Part shown: positions 17,101-29,957 of the stretch, one piece after another | Layout of the letters: each line of letters opens with the position of its first letter | Position numbering within the stretch: the first letter of the stretch is position 1 | Source of the DNA: Massilia horti | GTDB lineage: Bacteria > Pseudomonadota > Gammaproteobacteria > Burkholderiales > Burkholderiaceae_D | Assembly: GCF_004614195.1 (NCBI RefSeq) | Contig: NZ_SPUM01000140.1 | Location: 56,608 to 120,607 of the forward strand | DNA length: 64,000 bases | Direction: 5' to 3' | The notes under the pieces: generated by a model | Database searches by the model: none | Seen by the model: the letters and a program-made list of their open reading frames with translations, nothing else | What the model was told of the DNA's origin: nothing | Translations under genes and position numbers: made by a program

Positions 17101-17900
17101 GCGCGGCCTCCCAGGCCCAGGTCGTCGGCCAGCGACTTGCCCGGATAGTGGAACGGCACCGGGCCATCGGGGGCGGCGTGCACGAACTGCTTCACATACG
17201 GGTCTTGCGAGGCGCGCATTTCGGCCGGCGTGCCCTCGGCCACGATCTTGCCGGCGGACAGGAAATAAACGTAGTCGGCGATCGCGAAGGTTTCGTTGAC
17301 GTCGTGCGAGACCACGATCGAGGTCGAGCCCAGCGCATCGTTCAGGTTGCGGATCAGGTTGGCGGTCACGCCCATCGAAATCGGGTCCAGCCCGGCAAAC
17401 GGTTCGTCGTACATGATCAGTTCGGGGTCGAGTGCGACCGCGCGCGCCAGCGCCACCCGGCGCGCCATGCCGCCGGAAATCTCGGCGGGCTTGAGTTTGT
17501 GCGCGTTGCGCAGGCCGACCGCGTTGAGCTTGAGCAGCACCAGGTCGCGGATCACCTCTTCCGGCAGGTCGGTGTGCTCGCGCAGCGGAAAAGCGACATT
17601 ATCAAACACCGACAGGTCGGTGAACAGGGCGCCGAATTGGAACAGCATGCCCATCTTGCGGCGCAGGCGGTACAGGCCGTGGATGTCCAGGCTGTTGACT
17701 TCCTCACCGTTCACCTTGACCGTGCCGCGCTGGGCGCGGATCTGGCCGCCGATCAGGCGCAGCACCGTGGTCTTGCCGGAGCCCGAGCCACCCATGACAG
17801 CCACAAGCTTGCCGCGCGGAAAGTCCATGCGCAGGTTCGACAGGATGGGACGCTCTGCGTACGCGAAATACACATCGCGGATTTCGACAAGATTAGACAC
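17097..17900 (-). CDS. mlaF: Phospholipid ABC transporter ATP-binding protein MlaF
   Basis: A 267-residue ATPase: Walker A GGSGSGKTT (about residue 36), signature ISGGMARR, Walker B LIMYDEPFAGLDP and the switch VVSHDVNE. The start is a GTG at 17900; no upstream ATG fits. First gene of mlaFEDACB, so the operon promoter should lie in the region to its right. Confidence 0.95.
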   Translation of the reverse strand: MSNLVEIRDVYFAYAERPILSNLRMDFPRGKLVAVMGGSGSGKTTVLRLIGGQIRAQRGTVKVNGEEVNSLDIHGLYRLRRKMGMLFQFGALFTDLSVFDNVAFPLREHTDLPEEVIRDLVLLKLNAVGLRNAHKLKPAEISGGMARRVALARAVALDPELIMYDEPFAGLDPISMGVTANLIRNLNDALGSTSIVVSHDVNETFAIADYVYFLSAGKIVAEGTPAEMRASQDPYVKQFVHAAPDGPVPFHYPGKSLADDLGLGGRA

Positions 17901-18281
17901 AGTGATGTTCGGATTGAGGGAATCCCATATTGTAGTGCAGAAACATCAATCCCCGCTTGCGGCGGCCCAATCTGTCCGGCGTAACCGCCGTGATAATACA
18001 ACATTAATGAACAGTGGGTCAGATATTTCTGTTCGTAAGTACTTGTTTTTGTTCAGATATGCATGTTTCCTAATTTTGCCTATTGTACCGCAAAAAACAT
18101 ACATTCATGTATGGCTGGAGTGTAACGGCACTTATGCGGCACTGCAAAATGACGGGGAAAAATGAGCTTTTGCGCGCGCCAGCACGTCGTTCCCGCGAAG
18201 GCGCCCCGCAGGCGCGGCCCCATACCGCGCCGGGCTGCCGCCGAGGCCGGGGATGACGGCTAGCAGGCGGATCAGCTGCCG
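17901..18281. other. AT-richer intergenic region upstream of mlaF
   Basis: No coding region is convincing here. The stretch 18000-18170 is much lower in GC than its neighbours and holds the possible mla promoter and a small palindrome around CATACATTCATGTATG (about 18100-18116). The stretch 18181-18260 is GC-rich and looks like a degraded copy of the CGTCGTTCCCGCGAAGGCG...GGGGATGACG repeat that also occurs between gltB and gltD. Confidence 0.5.
17993..18022 (-). promoter_or_regulatory. Possible sigma-70 promoter of the mla operon
   Basis: On the minus strand, CTGACC (18022-18017) and TATTAT (17998-17993) are separated by 18 bases, about 95 bases before the mlaF GTG. The -35 match is modest and this is a pattern call only. 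Confidence 0.35.
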
Positions 18282-18500
18282 TCAGGCGGCGCAGTACTTC
18301 CGTACGTAGTCCCGGTACGATGGCAGGCGGCGCGCCGTCTGCTCGACCGAGCTGCTGATACTGCTCAGGAACGCGGGCAATTCAGCGTCGCCCATCAGGT
18401 CCGCGCTCTGGTGGTGTTGAAGAGGATGGTCACGCCACCAAGGACTTCGCGGCAGGCTTGCGCGGGTTCGCGCTTGAAGAAAGGAGTGGATATACTGGAA
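18282..18500 (-). pseudogene. Decayed C-terminal end of a flavin-dependent tryptophan-halogenase-like gene
   Basis: Reading the minus strand to the stop at 18284-18282 gives HHQSADLMGDAELPAFLSSI, then a helix and LPSYRDYVRKYCAA. From memory of the family, tryptophan halogenases of Massilia/Caulobacter type end in this way. Just upstream (about 18426-18495) another frame gives FKREPAQACREVLGG, resembling the preceding segment. A frame change is needed near 18420, and nothing further upstream continues the protein. It is thus a frame-broken 3' remnant with no start. Its position beside a ROK regulator fits a lost sugar- or halogenase-linked locus. Confidence 0.5.
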
Positions 18501-18601
18501 GCTTCACCGTTCGATCGGCCAACAAAATAAGCGCATCGCATATGTTGCAACCGACGGTTGGCGTTGCATAATAATCACAATTTCACCCCATTCGTCCGAT
18601 C

Positions 18602-19867
18602 ATGCCTGTCACCGGTGACCAGCAACTCCTCAAGCAACTCAATCGGATGGCGCTGGTGCGTCAAGTCAGCAACCAGCCCGGGTCCTCGCGCGCCGCGCTG
18701 GCCGAGGTGCTGGGGCTGACCAAGTCCACGGTCAGCCTGCTGGTGCGCGAACTGATGGACGAAGGCTGGCTCGCCGAAAGCGAACTGATCACCACCGGCG
18801 AGGTAGGCCGGCGCGCCACCCCGCTGCACCTGGACCCGGACCGGCTGGCCCTGCTCGGCGCCGACGTGGGCGTGGACGAAGCGCGCGTGGTCGCCACCAA
18901 CCTGTTGGGCGAGGTGCTCGACACGCGCGTGGTCACCTACGACGACGTGCACGACCCGGCATCCTGCATCCGGCTGGTGGCGGTGGCGCTGATCCGCCTC
19001 GCGCGCCGGCTGGCGCGGGCCACGGGCGAAGACGGCGCGCGCCAGGTGCTGGGCGTGGGCGTCGGCCTGCATGGCGGGGTCGACGAGACGCTGGGGGTAC
19101 TGAGCTACGCGCCGCACCTGGGCTGGCGCAACGTCGACGTCGCCGGCCAGATGCAGGCCCACCTGGCCGGCTCGCCGCTGGACGGACTGCCGCTGTACAT
19201 GCAGAACGAGGCGAACGTGGCCGCGCTGGCCGAATTCGAATTCACCGGCCAGTCGGGCACCGACCCGCTGGTCTACCTCTCGATCGGCTACGGCGTGGGC
19301 GCGGGCGTGATCGTCAGCGACAGCCTGCTGACCGGCCTGAACGGCTTCGCCGGCGAAGTCGGCCACACGATCCTGCAGGCTGGCGGGCCGTTGTGCTCAT
19401 GCGGGCGACGCGGCTGCGCCGACGCGCTGATCGGGCTGGGTTCGCTGCTGGGAAATGAAGGCCCCAGCCATGCGGCGCTGGAGCGGCTGTTCGCGCGGGT
19501 CGCCGCGGGGGAAGACGTGACCTGCACGGCCGTGGAGGCGGCGGGGCGCCAGCTTGGGGTTTTGCTCAACAACCTGTGGGCCGGCTTCGACCCGATGGCG
19601 ATCGTCATCGGCGGCCCCGCGCTGCGGCTGGGCGGGATCTTGATCGAACCGGCACGGCGGGTGCTGGGCGAGTACGCGGAGGCGGCGCTGCTGGCGGCGC
19701 CAGCGATCCGCACCTCGCACTTCGGCGCGGACGCGGTGGCCGTTGGCGGTGCCGCGCTGGCGCGCTACCGGCTGACGCGGCCGCTCGACCTGCACAGCAT
19801 GGCGCGGCGGGCGAACAAGCCGGCGCGCCCGCTGCATGCAAACGGCGGGCTGGGGCTGGTGTACTGA
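18602..19867 (+). CDS. ROK-family transcriptional regulator
   Basis: A 421-residue protein with an N-terminal winged helix-turn-helix (residues about 24-70, SSRAALAEVLGLTKSTVS) and a ROK sugar-kinase-like domain. The ROK zinc motif is present as CSCGRRGCAD (about residue 265), and the nucleotide-like loop as LLGADVGVD. Members of this NagC/XylR-type group repress sugar-uptake genes and release DNA on binding a sugar or sugar phosphate. No transporter or enzyme gene adjoins it except the halogenase remnant, so its target is not evident. It ends before a repeat element and a terminator. Confidence 0.9.
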   Translation: MPVTGDQQLLKQLNRMALVRQVSNQPGSSRAALAEVLGLTKSTVSLLVRELMDEGWLAESELITTGEVGRRATPLHLDPDRLALLGADVGVDEARVVATNLLGEVLDTRVVTYDDVHDPASCIRLVAVALIRLARRLARATGEDGARQVLGVGVGLHGGVDETLGVLSYAPHLGWRNVDVAGQMQAHLAGSPLDGLPLYMQNEANVAALAEFEFTGQSGTDPLVYLSIGYGVGAGVIVSDSLLTGLNGFAGEVGHTILQAGGPLCSCGRRGCADALIGLGSLLGNEGPSHAALERLFARVAAGEDVTCTAVEAAGRQLGVLLNNLWAGFDPMAIVIGGPALRLGGILIEPARRVLGEYAEAALLAAPAIRTSHFGADAVAVGGAALARYRLTRPLDLHSMARRANKPARPLHANGGLGLVY

Positions 19868-19879
19868 GTACTTGCCCAA

Positions 19880-20070
19880 GTAGGGTGCGCACCTGTGCGC
19901 ACGCGGTCACCGCATGCTGACTTGCGGCTGCCGCTCCACTTCGCGGCGTTCGCGAATTTCCGAGCGTAGGGTGCGCACCTTTGCGCACGCGGTCACCGCA
20001 TGCTGACTTGCGGCTGCCGCTCCACTCCGCGCCGTTCGCGAACCGCGTGCGCACAGGTGCGCACCCTACG
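19880..20070. repeat. GTAGGG-type palindromic element, copy 3, partly duplicated
   Basis: Three arms are present: 19880-19907 and 19966-19993 in the same orientation, each followed by the same centre (TCACCGCATGCTGACTTGCG), and an inverted arm at 20042-20070. The structure is therefore one and a half tandem units. It lies between the 3' ends of the ROK gene and gltD. Confidence 0.85.
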
Positions 20071-20077
20071 ACGGCAC

Positions 20078-20118
20078 AAAAAAAACGCAGCGGTCTTGCG
20101 TGCCGCTGCGTTTTTTTT
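20078..20118. terminator. Bidirectional intrinsic terminator between the ROK gene and gltD
   Basis: A run of eight A, the stem CGCAGCGG, a nine-base loop, the matching stem CCGCTGCG, then eight T. The symmetric A and T runs allow it to stop transcription from both converging genes. Confidence 0.92.
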
Positions 20119-20133
20119 CGTCAAGGCGCGTGA

Positions 20134-21597
<1,464 letters not shown>

Positions 21598-21657
21598 GTG
21601 TTTGGTCCTTTTTGTCGATTCCGCGGCGGCTCAAGATTGGGCCTGCTGCGGTGAACC

Positions 21658-21758
21658 GTCGCTCCCGCGAAGGCGGGAGCCCATGCTGAGTTTGCTGTCA
21701 GGCTGCCTTTGTGATTTCTGAGCCTCTGCATGGATCCCCGCCTGCGCGGGGATGACGT
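21658..21758. repeat. Interspersed hairpin repeat between gltB and gltD
   Basis: Two self-complementary hairpins, GCTCCCGCGAAGGCGGGAGC (21661-21680) and ATCCCCGCCTGCGCGGGGAT (21733-21752), lie at either end of the segment with outer bases that pair as an inverted repeat (CCCATGC at 21680-21686, GCATGG at 21728-21733). Such hairpin repeats are common in proteobacterial genomes. It sits inside the gltBD transcription unit. Confidence 0.75.
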
Positions 21759-21810
21759 TCTAACGCTATTTAAACGTGCAAACGCTTGCTGCTGTCCGCT
21801 TGCTTTTGGT

Positions 21811-26517
<4,707 letters not shown>

Positions 26518-26579
26518 CAGGTGCTCTCCACAGCTTTTTCGGGGGTCGGAGGCCGAGAATAGTGCAACGCAACAGAAAG

Positions 26580-26665
26580 TTCAACAGAAATAATTAGGGT
26601 CAGAGTCGAATTATTTGGCAACTTTTTGTTCAGTCAAATAATTGGGGACAGAGTCAATTCGGCTA
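26580..26665. repeat. REP-like repeat on the left side of the RAYT gene
   Basis: The stretch contains AATTAGGGTCAGAGTCGAAT and AATTGGGGACAGAGTCAATT, related to the GGGTCAGACCC and GACTCTGTCCCC units found on the other side of the transposase gene at 27530-27786. Confidence 0.65.
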
Positions 26666-26725
26666 TGCGTGCCAGGTAGATGGCGGATAAAACCACAGGG
26701 GGCGCGCGTTGCTGGAGATAAAAAA

Positions 26726-26756
26726 AGAGGCAGCCGGCCCAGTGGCCGCTGCCTCT
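26726..26756 (-). terminator. Intrinsic terminator of the RAYT gene
   Basis: On the minus strand AGAGGCAGC and GCTGCCTCT form a nine-base-pair stem followed by a run of seven T. It lies 20 bases past the transposase stop codon. Confidence 0.85.
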
Positions 26757-26776
26757 CCCTGTTGCGTTTTCGCCAA

Positions 26777-27475
26777 TCAGGCCGCTTGGGGCACCTTGAA
26801 CGGCCTGCCGCGCTTGGCTGGCAGCACCTGGCGCTGGGTCTTGCGCTCGAGTTCGGCCTTGAAGCTGTGGCTGCCGAGTGGCTGGCCCTTCAGCACGGCC
26901 TTGTTGATCGCATCAAGTTCCTCGCTGGACAGTCCCTGCTGCACCAGATCCATGTAGGCCGCCTCGCGCTGGAACGGGGTGTTGCCGAGCGACCAATACA
27001 ACAGATGGTCGGTCACCAGCGGATCGACGCGCCCCCCGGCGTGGTGGGCGTAACTCGACCAGGGATAGTCAAGCGGGCTGGCAACGAGCTGAGCGCGCAC
27101 CGGATTGAGCTCGATATAGCGGCTGCACGTAAGGAAATATCGCTCCGAATCGACCAACGACGTCCGGAAGCGCCCCTGGAACAAGCCCCCGGTGCGCTCG
27201 TACTTGCTATTAAACCAGGGCACATAGAAGCGCCCGAGCTTTTGCATCATCTGCGCCAGCCCTTCATCGTCGCTGGGCGTGGCCAGCAGATGCAGATGGT
27301 TCGGCATCAGCACATAGGCATGGATCGCCACGCTGTAAAAACGCGAGCTTTCCTTTAGCCAAGCGAGGAAACGCTGATAGTCCTCCTCGTCGCGGAAGAT
27401 CACCCGGCGGTCATTACCTCGCTGAATGATATGGTGCGGCTGGTGAGGCAGGACGAGACGGGGATGGCGGGCCAT
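26777..27475 (-). CDS. REP-associated tyrosine transposase (RAYT, IS200-like Y1)
   Basis: A 232-residue Y1 transposase. The HUH motif is MPNHLHLL (His60 and His62), and the catalytic Tyr is most likely Tyr120 in CSRYIELNPVRA. The N-terminus ARHPRLVLPHQPHHIIQRGN is typical of RAYTs. The C-terminal KRGRPFKVP tail is basic. RAYTs are single-copy chromosomal genes thought to have spread REP sequences; here GGGTCAGACCC-type repeats flank it on both sides. It appears intact, with its own terminator. Confidence 0.92.
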   Translation of the reverse strand: MARHPRLVLPHQPHHIIQRGNDRRVIFRDEEDYQRFLAWLKESSRFYSVAIHAYVLMPNHLHLLATPSDDEGLAQMMQKLGRFYVPWFNSKYERTGGLFQGRFRTSLVDSERYFLTCSRYIELNPVRAQLVASPLDYPWSSYAHHAGGRVDPLVTDHLLYWSLGNTPFQREAAYMDLVQQGLSSEELDAINKAVLKGQPLGSHSFKAELERKTQRQVLPAKRGRPFKVPQAA

Positions 27476-27529
27476 AGATGCTAGGAAAGAGTTTAAGCGG
27501 AGATTCTAGCGCACAAATACCACTCTGTC

Positions 27530-27786
27530 CCCAATTAATCTCAAACATCGCGCAAACCGGCTTGACTCTGTCCCCATTTAAACGTGGGGTCAGACCCCCA
27601 TTATCAAGCAACTAATTTCCCAATAATTTGACTCTGACCCTGCGGCTAGTTTTTAGGCAACTATTACCCCGCAATTAGGGTCTGACCCCACTTGCGGTGT
27701 GGAAACGGCGCCATGAGAAATAGAAACGGGGGTCAGACCCTCATTATTGAGCAACTAGTTGCTGAATAATTTGACTCTGACCCCAC
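27530..27786. repeat. Cluster of REP-like repeats beside the RAYT gene
   Basis: Two direct copies about 55 bases long (27585-27640 and 27728-27784) share GGGGTCAGACCC, CATTAT, AGCAACTA and AATAATTTGACTCTGACCC. Between them is a third partial unit in the opposite sense (27674-27690, AATTAGGGTCTGACCCCAC), and GACTCTGTCCCC occurs at 27563-27575. The last copy runs up to the 3' end of the response-regulator gene. Apart from these units the 312-bp gap holds nothing coding. Confidence 0.8.
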
Positions 27787-27787
27787 T

Positions 27788-28468
27788 TCAGGCGAGGGTG
27801 AAGCCGGCGGAGAGGCTGTAGCCTTCGCCGTAAGCGCTGCGTAGCGGCAGATCCTGGCCCAGGCCGGCGCGCGCTTTCTTGCGCAGCCGGTATACCAGCA
27901 TGTCGACTCGCCGGCTGGCATCAGGGTCGTCGCCGCCCATGCCCGCCACGATCACTTGCCGTGGAACTGGCCGGGTGTTGATGGTCAGTAGGTGCAGGAA
28001 GTTGCATTCCTTTTCGGTGAGGTCGATCACCTTGCCCATCAGTTCAAGCTGGCGCGCGCTCACGCGCAGCGTCCATTTGCTCGGTACCGGCGCCGGTTCT
28101 TGCGGCCGTACGCGGCGGTCGAGCGCTTCGATGTGCGCGGCCAGTTCGGGGAACTTGATCGGTTTGGTCAGGTAATGGTCGGCGCCCAGGCGCAGCCCCA
28201 GAATGCGGTTGTCGAAGGCTACCCGTCCCGTCAGCACCAGCAGCCCGATTTCGGGGTAGAGCTGGCGCATGCGCGGGATGACGTTGAAGCCGTCTTCGTC
28301 GGGCAGCCCCAGGTCGAGCACGACCACCGCCGCCGGCGTGCGCGTGAGCGCGGCCCACATTTCGCTGGCCGTGGTGGCTATCGTTACTTCGTGGTTGAGT
28401 TCCCGCAGGAAGTCGGCCATGTCGCCGGCATATGCGCCGTTGTCTTCAACAATCAGTATCTGCGTCAT
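27788..28468 (-). CDS. OmpR-family response regulator
   Basis: A 226-residue regulator. The receiver domain begins MTQILIVEDN, with phospho-acceptor Asp52 in VLDLGLPDEDG and the conserved Lys102 in YLTKPIK. The C-terminal winged-helix domain includes LTEKECNFLHLL and RRVDMLVYRLRKKA. An in-frame GTG 30 bases upstream is possible, but the chosen ATG begins the receiver fold. It follows the PAS histidine kinase by 68 bp and is probably its partner. Regulated genes are unknown. Confidence 0.9.
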   Translation of the reverse strand: MTQILIVEDNGAYAGDMADFLRELNHEVTIATTASEMWAALTRTPAAVVVLDLGLPDEDGFNVIPRMRQLYPEIGLLVLTGRVAFDNRILGLRLGADHYLTKPIKFPELAAHIEALDRRVRPQEPAPVPSKWTLRVSARQLELMGKVIDLTEKECNFLHLLTINTRPVPRQVIVAGMGGDDPDASRRVDMLVYRLRKKARAGLGQDLPLRSAYGEGYSLSAGFTLA

Positions 28469-28536
28469 GGGTTGACCGTTTTTGTCATTTTGTTTCACCC
28501 GCGGGTTGCCTTGACTCTACCCTAGTTTCTCATCCA

Positions 28537-29685
28537 TCAATTATCAGGATTGGTGACGGCAGCTGCAACTTTTTTTCCGCCGCCCGCCGCCGGCAGCCAG
28601 ATCCTAAATTCCGCTCCGCCGCGCGCTGCCTGTACCAATTCGAGCGTGCCGCCCTGCACTTCAATGACGGAACGCGCCATATAGAGCCCCAGCCCACTGC
28701 CCGGCCGGCCGGCGGCGCAGCTTCCGCGATAGAACTTGTCGAAGATGCGGGCAGCGTCCTTTTCCTCGACGCCCGGACCGCAGTCGCGCACCGTCAGTTC
28801 GATGCCCCCGGCGCCAATGCGCCCTGTCAGCGTGATCGGGCTGTCTTCGGGCGCGTAGCGGATTGCGTTATCGAGCAATACCTTGAGCGCGAGCCGCAGT
28901 CCTTCCGGATCGCAGCGCAGCGTGGCCGGCAGTTCTCTTGCTTCGAGCACCACCCGCCGTCCAGCCGCGCGCGCTTGGTCGGCGGCTTCGTCGAGCAGCC
29001 GGCGCGGCGCGATCGCGTTCGTCCGGCGCTGCCCGCCGATCATCGCCATCCGCTCCGGCGACAGGTAATCGTCAAGCATGCCAATCAGCTGCTCGACCGC
29101 GGTCGCGATCTTGCGGTAGCGCTGGCGCGCCGATTCGTCGGCCCCGTGGCTGGTCGCTTCCAGCCGCTGGATGGCGCCGTCGATGGTCGACAACGGGGTG
29201 CGGAATTCGTGGTTGAGCATGCTGGCAAAGCGCTTTTGCTCCGCTTCGCGCGCGCGCCGCGCGGACAGGTCGCGCATCGATCCGACCAGCGCCAGCGGCG
29301 CGCCGTCACCGTCTGTCACCAGCGTCGAGATCACCTCGACCGGAACCAGTTGGCCGATCCGGTGGCGTACTTCGAAATCGCGCACCACGCGCAGCCGGGT
29401 GCGATCGCCGAGCGCGTAGCGCCGTAACCGTTCGCCCAGGCCGCCGCACAGCACGGCCAATGCCGGCTGCGGGTGCTGGCCCGAGAGGTGATCGGAAAAC
29501 GCGGCTGGCCCGTAACCGAGCAGTTGCTCGACCGCTGGGCTGATGTAGCGCAGTTGGCCAGTTGCGCAATCGATCGAAAACGCGATGTCGCCGCCGATTT
29601 CTGCAATGACGCGAAAGTGCTCCCCCATGACCTGGTCAGCGCCCATTCCGGGAGCGGCACTGCTGGCAGGAACACTGCGGTTCAT
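28537..29685 (-). CDS. PAS-domain sensor histidine kinase
   Basis: A 382-residue kinase without a predicted membrane segment, so probably cytoplasmic. A PAS domain spans about residues 24-140. The phospho-acceptor His159 lies in MLNHEFRTPLS. The ATPase domain has the N box LLDNAIRYAPED, the G1 box DCGPGVEEKD and the G2 box GSGLGLYMAR. The signal is unknown; the PAS domain could sense a small ligand, redox state or light. It precedes the response-regulator gene in the same direction. A perfect palindrome lies about 75-100 bases upstream of its start. Confidence 0.9.
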   Translation of the reverse strand: MNRSVPASSAAPGMGADQVMGEHFRVIAEIGGDIAFSIDCATGQLRYISPAVEQLLGYGPAAFSDHLSGQHPQPALAVLCGGLGERLRRYALGDRTRLRVVRDFEVRHRIGQLVPVEVISTLVTDGDGAPLALVGSMRDLSARRAREAEQKRFASMLNHEFRTPLSTIDGAIQRLEATSHGADESARQRYRKIATAVEQLIGMLDDYLSPERMAMIGGQRRTNAIAPRRLLDEAADQARAAGRRVVLEARELPATLRCDPEGLRLALKVLLDNAIRYAPEDSPITLTGRIGAGGIELTVRDCGPGVEEKDAARIFDKFYRGSCAAGRPGSGLGLYMARSVIEVQGGTLELVQAARGGAEFRIWLPAAGGGKKVAAAVTNPDN

Positions 29686-29760
29686 CGAGGCACCTTCGCA
29701 AGGTTAAATATGAGAGCAACAGCGGCCAAGTATAAGGCCCGGGGTCACGGTTGTATAGAT

Positions 29761-29784
29761 TTTGAACACTTTGTAATGTTCAAA
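29761..29784. promoter_or_regulatory. Perfect inverted repeat upstream of the histidine kinase gene
   Basis: TTTGAACA, eight bases, then TGTTCAAA. It lies 76-99 bases upstream of the kinase start and could be an operator or activator site. No T run follows, so it does not look like a terminator. Confidence 0.5.
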
Positions 29785-29794
29785 CGAAAGAAAT

Positions 29795-29822
29795 GCCCCG
29801 GCCAATGGCGCGGGGCGTTTTT
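29795..29822. terminator. Terminator-like hairpin past the helicase gene
   Basis: GCCCCG and CGGGGC form a six-base-pair stem around GCCAATGGCG, which can itself extend the stem. Five T follow on the plus strand; on the minus strand (the helicase direction) the downstream sequence is ATTTCTTTC. Confidence 0.5.
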
Positions 29823-29884
29823 CTGCCGGGTGCTCGCGCAGGCTTAACGGTCGTTTCAAAAGGCTATGTCCCGCCAGGTGCCGG

Positions 29885-29915
29885 GGGTCCTCGGCGGCCC
29901 CGCGCCCCCTGCGGC
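29885..29915. repeat. Isolated half-arm of the GTAGGG-type element (long variant)
   Basis: GGTCCTCGGCGGCCCCGCGC followed by CCCCTGCGG matches the long right arm of copies 1 and 7, but no partner arm or centre is present. Confidence 0.6.
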
Positions 29916-29957
29916 CTTTATGCAGGCCGGGTGGCAGGCGCGCTACTGAGCGACCTC

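Noticed and set aside
19868..20133. Prophage attachment site suspected from the direct repeats
   Set aside because: The direct repeats belong to the dispersed GTAGGG-type family; there is no integrase or phage gene.
26580..27786. CRISPR array suspected from the clustered repeats
   Set aside because: The units are few, of mixed orientation, unevenly spaced and flank a RAYT gene; no cas genes are near.
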